DNA of 64,000 nucleotides from the NCBI GenBank assembly GCA_963576565.1, contig OY755038.1, positions 16,562,087 to 16,626,086 on the forward strand, in the 5' to 3' direction. The notes below the pieces were generated by a model, which saw nothing but the letters and a program-made list of their open reading frames with translations, was not told the DNA's origin and ran no database searches. The translations under genes were made by a program, and so were the position numbers. The DNA is from Aspidapion aeneum. Taxonomy: Eukaryota; Arthropoda; Insecta; Coleoptera; Brentidae. Of this stretch, positions 48,955 through 60,960 are shown in pieces. The number at the start of each line of letters is the position of its first letter. The first letter of the stretch is position 1.

Positions 48955-50075
48955 CTTCAGATCATGTCTTTTGTATAACCCAAGCTATTGAAAAGAAAAT
49001 GGCATACGGACAAGACCTGCATCTGCTTTACGTCGATTTGCAGAAGGCATATGATAGTATACCACTAAATCTACTTTGGAAAGCGTTGGAAAACACAAAC
49101 ATAAGCGTACAACTAATTAAGGCCATCAAAGAGTTATACCGCAATAGTAAGGCAAAAGCTAAAATAAAAGCAAAACTAACAAAAGGCTTTCAAGTAAATA
49201 AAGTTCTTAAACAAAGTTGCTGTATCTCGCCTACGTTCTTCAAGATATACTTGGAACAAGTCCTTAAAGTATGGAAGAGAAAATGCCAAAACATGGGAAT
49301 TCCGTTGGACGAAACCACCTTGTATACTTTATGTTTCGCCGACGATCAGATAGTAGTGGCTCAGGATTATGACGACGTCAAATATATGACACGAAAACTA
49401 ATAGAAGAGTGCAATGACTGGGGACTAGAGGTTAATCTCAATAAGACAGAGTAAATGTGTATCGGTGGAATGAAACAGGATCTAATCTTAAATACCGGGC
49501 AGCGAATTCAGTCCTGTGAAGAGTATAAATACTTAGGTCTAAAAATTACAGCTGACGGAATACTAGACAAAGCTATAAAAGATCGAAACGTACAAGGAAG
49601 AAAAGCAATAACTTTATTAAATGGAATAATTTGGGACCAAAGTATATCAAAACATAACAAAAAGCTTATATATAACACCATTGTAAAAAGTATTATTACA
49701 TACGTCCCAGAGGTATGGCCAATCAAGGATAGAACAGAAAAAATGCTTTCCGCTACGGAGATGGACTATTGGAGAAGAGCAGCAGGGAAATCAAAAAGGT
49801 AAAGAGTTACAAATCAAAGAATAAGAGAAATTATGACAGTGGGTGAACGTATTTTAGTGGATGATATAAGAACAAAACAACTGGTGTGGTACGGACATGT
49901 ACAAAAAATGAATGATGAAAAACTACCTAAACAAATACTACAATGGAAACCAACTGAAATAAGGATAAGAGGCCTAGATGATGAATTATGGGCAGACAGA
50001 AACGAGTGGAGATTGGGTATAGGAAGACATAGAACGTTGTGAAACCGATAAATATGTATATGTGAAAAACCATGA
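48955..50075 (+). pseudogene. LINE A copy 1, reverse transcriptase and C-terminal part, 5'-truncated
   Basis: A single plus frame from about 48960 to 50042 encodes RT motifs: LHLLYVDLQKAYDSIP (first catalytic Asp), a degraded SCCISPTFFKIY where RQGCxxSPxLF is expected, CFADDQIVVA (FADD box), then a tail with QLVWYGHVQKMND. In-frame TAA codons lie at 49452 and 49800. About 19 residues (the GRRRRGRP-type segment kept in copy 2) are deleted after QWKPT. The 3' end (GAAACCGATAAATA) matches copy 2. It starts in the middle of the RT, as expected for a 5'-truncated insertion. Clade unassigned. Confidence 0.92.
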
Positions 50076-50595
50076 AAAAAGCCGCCATCTTGGATTAATG
50101 ACGTTACGCCAGCTCTCCTACTCAAATTGGAGGCAAACACCCGGTGACTTGAAGTTGTGTGATTTATTATCAATCGATCTAGCGTAATCTAAAAAAATCC
50201 TCCACAACTGTCACACGGGATAACATAGGCCAAAATTTTTCTCTTTCTAACCAGGCTTTGCGATGGCCAGTATAGCTTTTTCCCATGTTGTATAGAACGT
50301 ATGTAACGCCTGTCAGCAAGAAAATACTGCAAGCCGGAAATATTTCAAAGCAGTTATTTATAAATTTCCACTCGTGTGAACTTTCCAATATTGTCCCAAT
50401 AATCCATAAAACTTTTGTGAGGGTAAAAGGGCGAAATGTTTATGACACTTGAAATTTTTCTTCAGATTTTTCACGATTTTTCAATCGGAATTAAACAAAC
50501 ATAAGGTTCGGAAATTTCTTTGAAACAAACGGTAAAAGTAAAAATATATAAAAGGTTTTTTAAAACTGTGCTTTTTATATGTATATATTCATTCA
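50076..50595. other. no gene seen
   Basis: AT-rich; leads into the start of LINE C homology. Confidence 0.45.
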
Positions 50596-52110
50596 TATTT
50601 ACAATATATATAAACGGTCTATTTAAACTGGAGACTGAAGGAGTATTTGCCTCTTTTGCAGATGATAACATTGCAGAATATATTGGTGATTCATGGAATG
50701 AAGTTTAACAAGTGGCACAAAGAGACATGGTCAAAATAAAGAAATGGTTTGATCCTATGACCCACATAGCATAAAAATCAGATCAACGTTAAATTAACGT
50801 GAACAAAAATAACAAAGTTTTTTTTTTACTTGAAAACAATCTTATACCATGTAATATTTATTTTGTTAAATCTACATGTTTAAAGATAACTTAAAAACAA
50901 GGAGAAATCAAGCTATAAAAATGTGCTTTTTGCTGAAGTTCCTGGTGCTGTGTATATAACGTGTGTTTTACCCTCGTTATTTTCATGTACCAAATTCACA
51001 CTTGAAAAGTCCTCCACAACATGTTCTAAAACGCCTCTAGATTTAAGGCTTCTCAAACCTACTAACTTTCTGCGTCTTTTTTGGTCACGTTTTTTTAATA
51101 ACATTTTTTTAACTTAAAAGAGACGCGAAAGGAAGTTATAAAAGTTTACTAGTTTAAGATAATTTAAAAGATGGCGCTCAAGGCAAGACAAATTATCTAT
51201 ATATCTATCTATATACATTATGTTTTTTTAAAAAGCTAAACAAGACTTTTTAACAGTAAACACTTTCACAGAATAGTAATGTGTCTTTATCAGGTTAATA
51301 ACAGATGCGTCGTAATCGTGAAGAATCAGGGATCAGTTCCTTAACAGGTTTTTGGAGTTTAGAGGCCAAAGCACTGCCTGATAGATTTCGTCAAAGTGAA
51401 AAATCCCGACAATAGGTGGCGCTGCTGCTAGTAAAATCCCAAAAATAGTCGGTAGAAAAGCCATGCAAGTCGCGTTGTAAAATTCGTGTAGAAAAGGCGT
51501 GAATCTAATGTAATTTTAACGTTGATAAAAATCACTTGAAAATATCGTAAAAACATTGCTGTTTTAATTTGATAATGGCGTTATTACAACGCAGTTTTTA
51601 GCAACGTTATTTTTTGTAACGTTAATGAATGACCTATTAAGCTTGTTTTCATGTATGAAATAAACGTTTTTTTCTAGCAGCTTTTAAAAATCAACGTTTT
51701 TTTTCTCACGTCTTTTTTACGTGTTAAACACGTGATTGTGCTATGTGGGGAGCTTGACTATTAACGTTAATAAAACTAAAGATATTGCATTCAACTATAA
51801 CAAAGTCAATAGTCCAAACTTTAATCAACTTGAATTAGCAAAAAAAAAACAACAACCTGAAGTAATTTACATTAAGTGAGTGGGAGAGACAGATTTTTAA
51901 AGTGGGATGCAAACATAAAAAAACTAACAAACTTAGAATTATTTTGTATAAATTTAAACAGCTAATAAAGATACTTAATACAGTTAAAAGTTATCTACTT
52001 TGGATTGGTCTATTCATTGCTTCAGTATGGAATCTTAAGTTGGGGGGCAGCATTTAATAATACAATAAACAAAAGTACAAATTATTCAAAACATATTTTT
52101 ACGTATTTTT
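50596..52110 (+). pseudogene. LINE C relic (Jockey/I-type?), interrupted by a MITE
   Basis: The left part encodes INGLFKLETEGVF, ASFADDNIAEYIGDSWNEV and QRDMVKIKKWFD, an RT palm with the catalytic FADD. The right part resumes at 51750 with LTINVNKTKDIAFNY and, after several stops and frame slips, YFGLVYSLLQYGILSWGAAF. The 989-bp MITE at 50761-51749 sits exactly between them, and the reading frame is compatible across the junction. A TAA follows WNEV (about 50707). Clade inferred only from motif style. Confidence 0.85.
50761..51749. mobile_element. 989-bp MITE with CCCACATAGCA ends, inside LINE C
   Basis: The left end CCCACATAGCATAAAAATCA and right end (TGATTGTGCTATGTGGG inverse) form a short TIR. 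Internal arms contain AACGTT/AACGTGA-type motifs in both orientations. GA is present on each side (50759-50760, 51750-51751) and may be a 2-bp duplication. It contains two overlapping ~63-codon frames of no known type. Superfamily unknown. Confidence 0.75.
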
Positions 52111-52362
52111 GTAAATAAACCTCAATTGTGCTGAACAGATACTTTGTATAGTAAGAGCACGGATCACCTAACAAACAGATAGGGAACTCAGGTGGTGGGG
52201 GGTGCTACGCGCATCTTTCACGCAGCCTGCCATGTTGGGGTCAACCACTCCAGAGGCGCATTCTGTATTTCAATATTTTTTAAACTTTTAGTACGTGTTG
52301 AGCATTAGTGGTGTGTAGATGTGATTTTTGTATTTGATATATGTTATTTTTGATTTTAAACA
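52111..52362. other. no gene seen
   Basis: AT-rich; a possible leader of the THAP-like frame. Confidence 0.4.
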
Positions 52363-52533
52363 ATGGGAACGGTTTGTGCTGTAAGAGACTGTAAATCCAC
52401 GCGACGGTATACTCTTAATCGAAGTAATTTTCGATTTCTGCAGGATCCTATAAGGCAAACTTATATACATTATTTTATCTTTCGATTTTTTAAAAACTTT
52501 TGCCATATCCTATACAAGGTGTTCAATAATTAA
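52363..52533 (+). pseudogene. THAP-type zinc-finger N-terminal relic
   Basis: ATG opens 56 codons beginning MGTVCAVRDCKS and continuing SNFRFLQDPIRQ. This fits the start of the THAP C2CH module: Cx4C, then an aromatic-rich F(H)RFPxDPxxRxxW stretch. The tryptophan and the second Cys/His pair are missing; after IRQ the frame turns into AT-rich sequence and stops at 52531. THAP modules are DNA-binding domains of P-element transposases and of related host genes. It is either a broken first exon (no clean donor seen) or a decayed P-like fragment. Confidence 0.6.
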
Positions 52534-52838
52534 ATGTCCTATGAGATGAATCTGTAAATGATTTAAGTACAAAGAGTTCTTAAGCACATATAGATCTGCA
52601 ACCCCTTTGATTTTGTTTCTTTATTTTTTTTATACTTTTGCAGGGTTTGTTATATTTATCTCAAATTTAAAAATGCGCCGCCATTAGATCCTAAAAAACA
52701 AGATATAAACTATGCTTTATTTAGAAAGTTTTTGGTGTTTTGTATGAAACAGCGGCATAAGCTCAGTTTGTAAAAAAGGGAAATTTGTAGATTGGTATTT
52801 TGATCCTTAAATTAAGCAGAGGTTCACAAATTGAAAGA

Positions 52839-53674
52839 GTAGGGGACAATTCGCCGCGGCCGATTAGCCGCGGCCGATTCGCCGCGGCTGGCTGATTGGC
52901 CGCGGGGACATTTTGCCGCCAATCAAATTGCCGCGGGGACAATTTGCCGCCAATCTAATTGCCGCGGGGACATTTTGCCGCCAATCAAATTGCCGCGGGG
53001 ACAATTTGCCGCGGGAACAATTCGCCGCGAGATTTTTGTTTCATGATATTACCATTGTTTTATTTACTTTTGACTTCAAATAATATTTTTTTATAAAAAT
53101 AATGTTTTCAAACTTTCCAACTATTTCTTTGGTGGTAACTATACAATCCAGCATTTTTTAATTGGAAATAAAACATAAAATGACGAATGTAGAATGGCGT
53201 TTAGGATCTTTCAGGGCGCTGATTATTATTTTTAACTTAAACTAAAAAAAATCAAAATGGGAACCGACCTGAAACACCCAAAGTTCTGAAATTGATGCAT
53301 ATCGGTTCAAAAATGGAAAAATCCGCCATGTTGTATCGCCATTTTGATTTTTTTAAATTTAAGTTAAAAATAATGATCAGCGACCTTAAAAATCTCATCA
53401 GTCCGAGTTAGATACAAATCCGTCCATAAACGGAAAAATCCGCCATTTTGGATCCGCCACTTTGGATCCGCCATTTTATTTATTTTCCTAATAAAAAAAA
53501 ATGTTGGAAAGGTTTGAAAAAAGTTATAATCAAACAAATATATATGAAGTCACCTAAATACAACCGTTTAAACAATTCCCAATGGTAACATCATAAAACA
53601 AAAAAATCTCACGATGAATTGTCCCCGCGGCGAATTGGACCACAGCGAATTGGCCGCGGCGAATTGTCCCCTAC
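52839..53674. mobile_element. 836-bp MITE with GC-rich TIR and SacII-type tandem core
   Basis: The ends are a perfect inverted repeat GGGGACAATTCGCCGCGGCC (left 52842-52861; right inverse 53652-53671) flanked by TA on both sides. The left arm is followed by tandem units of CCGCGGGGACAATTTGCCGC and variants to about 53030. The interior contains AATCCGCCATTTTGGATCCG modules shared with the foldback at 1385-2447. No transposase. Confidence 0.88.
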
Positions 53675-54797
53675 CCATCTAAAGGGCCCTTAATAAAAAG
53701 AGAAAATAGTCATTTTAGCAGTAAATTTTCAACATTTTTAGATATTTTTGAATAATTTTGAAACTTAATTATTACCGTTTTGGCAATGCATAACTCCACA
53801 AAATTTTAATGGTCTGTTATAATTTTTAAGAAACAAACAAAAAATCGAAAAAAAAATGCTAACTTTAACACGCTGTAAAAACAAAGAGGCCTAAATGTAA
53901 TACGAAAAAAATCTTTGTTTTGATCATTTTCAAAACCCCTTAAGGTTTCATGTATCATTTAAATTGAACCCTGTATAATACACTATTATATAACATTTGG
54001 TCAAGAGTTTCTGACACAAATTTGTTATAATTTTTGATTATGCTACTATTTACACTTTTAAGAATACATATAAAACAACAATTTTTTTTTAAATATTGGA
54101 TTTTACTAAATTTTAAAATATTTATTTACCGTGAAGCAATTTTGTGCTAATTGTAAAGATTATTTGGTCACCCTGTATCTCCATAAACTTTCAATTTTTC
54201 GAAAAAACTAATAAATAATATCTGATTCCAGTAAATTAAGAAATTACTCTACAATGTCAAACTTCTTATATTTAAAATTCACAATTTTACTCCTCTTGAA
54301 ACTTAATAAATGTTTTTCTTTTTGTGTTTGGCTGTATGCTGGAAACGACAACATGCTAACGTATTCTGAACGAAGACGAAGACCTCTTTTTGTGCTTCCC
54401 ATATCTCTCATTCAATAGAAGACATTATTTCCATAGTCCCCTACAGAGGACAAGATACAATATTTTTACGCGGCCGAGACTCTAAAAATCATTTTAGCTC
54501 CCATTTTTCGCAGAACAAAACTATTTTAATCTTTTTATTGTTTCTGGCAGTAAAAATATTTTTTCGCATCAACAATCTGAAACATTCATATTTTATGATA
54601 AATTTATTTTAGTCCGGCTCTGAGTTTGATTCCTAATGCTCAGCCATCGTTGAATTCTCCGAGATCAAAGACGGCCAGCCGGCTTATTTATCTGTTTGTT
54701 TGGTGATCCGTGGTAAGAGCCTCATGGAGTTAAATAAAATGTTATATATTTTACAATTGCTTAATTATCTACACAAAAACAAAAATTATTTGATAGA
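53675..54797. other. no gene seen
   Basis: AT-rich; ends at the target duplication of LINE B copy 1. Confidence 0.45.
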
Positions 54798-54814
54798 AGT
54801 AGAAAACACACATA

Positions 54815-55951
54815 ATGTTTTTTGTCTTAAAAAAGTAATTGAGAAAAGAAGCGCCAGAAATATAGAGACTCATGTTACCTTTGTGGACCTACAAAAAGCA
54901 TATGATACCGTTCCAGTAGAAAAATTATGGACGGTGTTGGAACAAACTAATATCAATCATACATACATAAAAGCGATAAAAGAACTATACAAAGGGTCAA
55001 AATCTAAAATTAAAATTGGAAATCGACTTTCAAAAGAATTCCTGGTAACAAAAGGCTTAAGACAGGGATGTTGTATCCCTCCAACTCTTTTTAAAATATA
55101 TATCGCAGTGGCTCTAAAAAACTGGAAACGTAAAGTGCACGGCATGGGAATACAACGTAACGACCGATTTACTATATACACACTACAGTTTGCCGACGAC
55201 CAAGTAATTGTAGCTAATGATAAAGAAGACATGGAGTATATGATGAGAAAGTTAACGGAAGAATACCAAAAGTGGGGACTAACAGTTAACGTGGACAAGA
55301 CACAGTACTTATGTATTGGAAACGAATCCAGTGAGTTAGAACTAGACAATGGACAAACAATATCTCCATGCAATGAGTATGTATACTTGGGTGTCACATT
55401 TGATAAGACAGGAACAGACTGTAAAGAATTGGAAAAAAGAATAGTAAAAGCAAAAAAGGTTATTGGATGTCTTAACAGTATTTTATGGAGCAGAGAGACA
55501 AGAAAGAATGTAAAATTTAACATATATGAAACAATGGTAAAAAGCACGCTGTTGTATGGAATAGAGACTTGTCGCGTAACAGAAAAATACGAAGTGTCGA
55601 AATGGATGCAATAAGAAGATCAATGAGAATATCTAAATTAGATCACATAAGAAATGAGATCATAAAAGAAAGAATGGGAATCGAGGGAAGCATAACGGAT
55701 GACATCACTAAAAGGCAATTGATATGGTACGGCCATGTACAACGGATGAACGACGAAAGATTACCAAAATAGGTCCTAGAGTGGCAACCAGTAGGGCGCA
55801 GAAAAAGAGGACGTCCTAAACTAGAATGGCAACAGTCAATCCAAAGATCAATGAGTCAAAAGAATCTGACAGAAGATGATTGTCAGGATCGAAGGAGGTA
55901 GAGAATAGGCGTCGGACAACGTAGAAAAACGTTCTAAACCGACATAGTAGT
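54815..55951 (+). pseudogene. LINE B copy 1, 5'-truncated, 17-bp TSD
   Basis: A perfect AGTAGAAAACACACATA duplication flanks it (54798-54814 and 55952-55968), with a 3' end ACCGACATAGT(AGT)n. The plus frame encodes VTFVDLQKAYDTVPVEKLW, GLRQGCCIPPTLFKIY (intact RQGC motif), LQFADDQVIVAND (FADD) and VNVDKTQYL, so all catalytic RT motifs are present. A deletion after VTEKYE disrupts the frame near 55590. The tail (WYGHVQRMNDERLPK) is in another frame, with a TAG at 55770. 5' truncation plus TSD is the hallmark of target-primed reverse transcription. Confidence 0.95.
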
Positions 55952-55968
55952 AGTAGAAAACACACATA

Positions 55969-56639
55969 CAATACAAGACATAGAAAGCAAATAAATGTAA
56001 AAACTATAAAAACTAAAACAGTAAGAGGTCAAAGAACAATTGCTTTTCTTGGGCCACATGTATATCGTCTGATACGGGAAGAGGTTATATCAATTAATAA
56101 TAAAAGAAAATTTTAAAAAAAGAGTCAAAATCTGGATACAATCCAAACCTCAATCATTTTTTAAAAAGATTATTAATGAAGGGATGCTTTAGGATTTAAA
56201 AATTTTTATTGAAAAGGTGGGTGATATAAAAAGTGTGTAATTTGCAAAAAAAGTACATATTGAAGTTGATGGTTTTATTCTGCAAAATGTTACTAAACTA
56301 AACTGTATTATTTACTAATATTGTTGTTACCTTGTTTTGGGTTTATTTTCTTAGTGTTGCTATTGTAATTCTAAAATTTGAAATTTATAAAAGAAAAATG
56401 CCACGCCCAAGCTTCTTCAACGCTTCTAAGTGGTTTATCTGTATTTATTTCTTATTTTAATATATTTGCTATGTAAAACTTTCCTTTTTTGGAAATAAAT
56501 ATATAACATAACACAACAAAACAACATATTGAACAAAATACAAAAAAGCTATTCATTTTCTTAACATATTTTCTTAAATTAAGACGACACTAAACATCCC
56601 TGTAAATATTAGGTCCAGGACAATTCCGATTCACCGCAG
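55969..56639. other. no gene seen
   Basis: AT-rich, no recognisable feature. Confidence 0.45.
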
Positions 56640-57240
56640 CTAAAGTGGTCACAAGTACATTATGAAAGCACTTGAAGTACAAGTGCCAAGTACATTAAGA
56701 TTTGTAAAAGTACTTGAAGTACTAAGTATATTTTCTTTTCAAATGTATAGGTGCTTGAATTACCAAGTACATTATAAGAGTACTTGGTTTTCCCCAAGTC
56801 TTTTACTTGAAGTATAATAGAAGTACTTAAATTACAATAGAAGTACTTCAAGTACTTCTACTTAAATTTTTTGTACTTCAAATATATTTGAAGACTTAAA
56901 GTACTATAAAAAAGTAAAGAACCTTAAAGAGTAAGCTATCTAAAGCCGCAAGTGCACTTATTACGATGTATTAAAACGTACCTATCAAGGTTCCTAAAAT
57001 ATCGGACTTCCCCTCTAAGTTCATAAAAAGAACCGGACAGGTGGCAACACTGAGGCTTCGGCGCATTAAATTTATATCTCACCTTACATTGTACTTCACG
57101 GAAGAACATTTTATTGTACTTAAAATACTTTTAATGTGTTTGAAGTACTTCGAATGTACTTGAAGTACTTATAATGCACTTGAAGTATATCCAGTATACT
57201 TGAAGTACATTTAAGTGTATTTACTTTTTTTTCAAGGATT
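56640..57240. repeat. AAGTACTT-rich degenerate repeat, two blocks
   Basis: Blocks at about 56650-56900 and 57090-57235 are packed with the palindrome AAGTACTT and with ACTTGAAGTACTT variants in both orientations, spaced about 12-25 bp apart. They resemble two arms of one inverted-repeat element around a unique centre. No coding potential. Confidence 0.7.
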
Positions 57241-57465
57241 TTTCTATTCTGCATAATATTGAAAATATATTCTTGACTGTCATCCATAGCAACAAGTATG
57301 ATTTTTTTGTCGTCGTCATAGGAAGTTGAACATTTTGTATCTACAAATAACTTTTAATTCTACTACAACTTTTTGTAGTACAATTTTTTCCTATCTCTTC
57401 AAATAAGAGTACTTTCCTCTTATGCAAAATATGTGTTTTGTGTTCTACTCTGTATACTATACATG

Positions 57466-57529
57466 CAAGCGCGGATTTGAGGGGGGTAACGGGGTAATTA
57501 CCCTAGATTTTGATCCAGATCCGCGCTTT
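57466..57529. mobile_element. 64-bp mini-MITE with 8-bp TSD TATACATG
   Basis: TATACATG lies at 57458-57465 and 57530-57537. The insert starts CAAGCGCGGATTTGAGGGGG and ends GATCCAGATCCGCGCTTT, which is inverse to the start. An 8-bp duplication suggests an hAT-type origin. This is close to the smallest size an element with two ends can have. Confidence 0.75.
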
Positions 57530-57540
57530 TATACATGGCA

Positions 57541-58199
57541 ACGTTGATCTGTTTAGTGTTAAATAAGATTAGATAAGCAAAACTTTTCTGCAGAAAGAAT
57601 TTTATGGATAACGTATTAAAGAAAATCCTCATTTGTTAAGCAAATTTTTGCACACACTATACATATATACGATTTTAAAGTATTTGCATTTTTACTCTTG
57701 TATAAAACTGGGGGTTGGAATTAGCGTTAAATAGGGGCGTCCATTTGATGGTTTTGTCCCAGGCGGCCAAAAGTTTGGAATCGACCGGGCCCTGAGGTAT
57801 TGAATGTCTAGTCCATTCCATTGTAATCCAAAAGCAATAAATAACGAGAATAAACACTTGGCAACCCACAGCATAAAATTTAGTTTGGCAACTTGTCCAG
57901 CACGCGATTTTAGTCCCTTGTCTTGTAAGTTTGTTTTAAAAAAATAGTAGGTTGTTTTTTTTGTAGACAGTTTTGTGTTCCTCTTAATAGTTTATCGAAA
58001 ACCTTTTTTTTATAAAAAAGACCCTTTCTTAATTAAGATCCTTAAAGTAGAAAGCGGAAAACCGGCTTAAATTTTTGTGGTGTTTTGTTGGAAAACATTA
58101 GCCAAGGTATTTCATTAAGTAAAAAGACCTCAATATAATGTATAAGCTTTTCACGAAAATATTAACAACTAACATCAAACTTTGACGAATATCAATAAA
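57541..58199. other. no gene seen
   Basis: AT-rich. Two minus-strand frames of about 60 codons overlap near 57675-57874 without recognisable domains. Confidence 0.45.
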
Positions 58200-58925
58200 A
58201 AGAACAAGCAGGCTTCAGGAAAAGTTTCAGTTTAGGTGACCATCTATTAACAATGAAAATCCAAATATAACGAGTCGAAGAATACAACATTTCTCAATAT
58301 ATTGCGTTTATAGACTTTGAAAAAGCTTTCGATAGCATTGAGCACTGGGCAGTAAAATCATATTTAATTAATAGCCGAATTGATCACAGATACACTGACT
58401 TAATATCCAATATATAACTATAGCAAAGCGTGACACAATATCCCCTAAACTTTTTAACCAGGCCCTAGAAGATATTTTTAAAAACTTAGATTGGGAAGAA
58501 ATATGCTGACGATATCGCTTTAATAACAGATAAGAAAGAAGAACTGATAAAAATACCGAAAGAACTGGATACAGCAGTTAAAAATATAGGCTTGAGTATG
58601 AACTACATTAAAACTAAAATCATAACAAACACAGATAAACAAGAAATAATAGAACAAGTAGAGGAATATACCTGGGACAAATTATTAAACTAAATAAAGA
58701 AAACCAAACGGGTGGAAATAAGAGACGAGTAAGATTGGCATGGGCAGCATTCGGTAAATTAAGCTACATATTAAGAAATAACAAATATCCTTGGTATCTT
58801 AAAACCAAAGTGTATAACCAATGTACCCTTTCTGTAATTACATATGGATCCCAGACCTGGACACAAAGCCCAAAGATCAATGGAAAGACAAATGTAAATT
58901 GAATGGATAAGAAATAAAACATTTG
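58200..58925 (+). pseudogene. LINE E copy 1, RT relic
   Basis: Plus-strand pieces in different frames read QYIAFIDFEKAFDSIEHWAV (RT motif with Asp), YADDIALITDKKEELIK (YADD box), IGLSMNYIKTKI and, later, SQTW-type C-terminal sequence. Many stops and frameshifts are present. It meets copy 2 tail to tail near 58925. Confidence 0.85.
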
Positions 58926-59677
58926 ACTTTCCATTGATCTCTGGGCTTTTACTACCTTATCCATGTTTGACTTTGTAAGTGTCCAGGTCTGGGATCCATA
59001 GGTAAGTACAGGAAGGATACATTGGTTATAAACTTTCGTTTTGAGGTACTGAGGATATTTTTTAATTTTTAATATGTAGCGTAATTTACCGAATGCTGTC
59101 CAGGCCAATCTTACTCGTCTTTTGCATGGGCGCACCCAGGGGGGGGGCTCGGGGCCCGGCCCCCCCTCAAACCTTAGATTTTTGTACATATTTCCCACAT
59201 ATTTCATGAAAAAATACAAAAAATAGCTGAAAATTTGACATCATGAGGCTTTGCCCCCCCCCAAGAAGCCTCTGCCCTTTGATTTCAGCCGTTTGGTTTT
59301 TCTTTTTTAGTTTAATAATTTGTCCCAGGTATATATATTCCTCTATTTGTTGTATTTTCTTTCTTTCTTAGGTACTTCAAGTATTGTCCGTTTACTTTGA
59401 CGCCTATTTCTTCCCAATCCAAAGTTTTTAAAAACATCTTCTAGGGCCTGGTTAAAAAGTTTAGGACATATTGTGTCACCCTGGCTGACACCTCTTCTTA
59501 TGCAGATTGGCTTAGTTCCTTCGTGGATTTTGATTGATGTTGTTGCTTCGCTATATATATTAATTCTGTGTATCTGTGATCTCTTCGGCTATTAATTAAA
59601 GATACTTTTACTGCCCATTGCTCAATTCTATCGAAAGCTTTTTCAAAGTCTATAAACGCAATATATAGTGGAATGTT
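58926..59677 (-). pseudogene. LINE E copy 2, RT relic, convergent with copy 1
   Basis: The minus strand repeats the content of copy 1: AFIDFEKAFDRIEQWAVK near the right end (about 59600-59660), and TYGSQTWTLTKSNMDKVVKA and VRLAWTAFGKLRYIL towards the left. A G-rich MITE (59127-59279) interrupts it. The right side is cut by LINE A copy 2 at 59691. Confidence 0.85.
59127..59279. mobile_element. G/C-run MITE inside LINE E copy 2
   Basis: Between GTCTTTT and GATTTCAGCC lies ~153 bp starting GCATGGGCGCACCCAGGGGG and ending AAGCCTCTGCCCTTT, with runs of nine or ten G and C. LINE E copy 1 (around 58690-58730) shows the related sequence without it. It resembles the element at 42987-43171. Confidence 0.65.
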
Positions 59678-59690
59678 GTAAATTAATACC

Positions 59691-60353
59691 ATATAATATA
59701 TATTATATATATTTATCGGTTTCACAACGTTCTACGTCTTCCGATACCCAATTTCTGTTTGCCTATAATTCATCATCTGGGCCTCTTATTCTTATTTTAC
59801 TGTCTATTCCTTCTCTCCAGCTTCTCCTTGGCCGTCCTCGTCTTCTTCGGCCAGTTGGTTTCCATTGTAGTATTTGTTTAGGTAGTCTTTCATCATTCAT
59901 TATTTGTACATGTCCGTACCACACCAGTTGTTTTGTTCTTATATCATCCACTAAAATACGTTTACCCACTGTCATAATTTCTCTTATTCTTTGATTTGTA
60001 ACTCTTTCTCTTTTTGATTTCCCTGCTGCTCTTCTCCAATAGTCCATCTCCGTAGCGGAAAGCATTTTTTCTGTTCTATCCTTGATAGGCCATACTTCTG
60101 AGCCCTATGTAATAATACTTTTTACAATGGTGTTATATATAAGCTTTTTGTTATGTTTTGATATACTTTGGTCCCAAATTATTCCATTTAATAAAGTTAT
60201 TGCTTTTCTTCCTTGTACGTTTCGATCTTGTATAGCTTTGTCTAGTTTTCCGTCAGCTGTAATTTTTAGACCTAAGTATTTATACTCATCACAGGACTGA
60301 ATTCGCTGCCCGGTATTTAAGATTAGATCCTGTTTCATTCCACTGATACACAT
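59691..60353 (-). pseudogene. LINE A copy 2, 5'-truncated, 13-14 bp TSD
   Basis: GTAAATTAATACC lies at 59678-59690 and 60354-60366 (14 bp if the preceding T is counted). The minus frame starts within the RT (CISGMKQDLILNTGQ) and runs to the C-terminus with KPTGRRRRGRPRRSW and the 3' tail ending in an AT-rich repeat. One TAG (about 60104) interrupts it after SIIT. It retains the basic segment that copy 1 has lost. Confidence 0.93.
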
Positions 60354-60366
60354 GTAAATTAATACC

Positions 60367-60960
60367 TAATAATGACGAATTAAGAAATTATAGCACGCCA
60401 CTAGACAGAGAGCGCCTCAGTTTATTCTGGCCGGATAATATAGATAGTAGTAACATGATTTTATCCAAATAAACATTTTGAAAATCAAAAGTTTTCATAG
60501 ATGAACTTTATGAACTATTTTACTTTCACGCGAACAAAAGGTGCTAAAATAAATGCACCGGACCAAGAAATTCCTCATTATTCCATCAATTATAATGTTT
60601 ACGATCCATATAAGAGTTTTTATGTGTGCCAGTAAAATCCTGAAAGCTGAAAGCTTTCCTAAGTTCGACTTCGCGTTTTTTATACAATCAATTAAGACAG
60701 AATTAATTCTGCATAGACAGAGAAGACTCTCGCTTTTCTCATGCTTAGAGCATTCCCAAATAGACCTAGACAGTGCTTAGAGCTAACCAGGCTACAGAAA
60801 CAACGTATATCTGCGCTATATTTGTACAAATATTGGTCGAGTATACCACTCCCACTACTTGACAAATAGTTTGCCAAATACACGAGAATGGGAACCCGGT
60901 TTTACATGATATGTTTTTATTTTGATTCATTTTTTTCGACCATTCTGCTACTAATATGTC
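60367..60960. other. no gene seen
   Basis: AT-rich, no recognisable feature. Confidence 0.45.

Noticed and set aside
54957..55547. 196-codon minus-strand frame, and the similar 201-codon plus frame at 61322-61927
   Set aside because: Antisense shadows of the LINE B reverse transcriptase.
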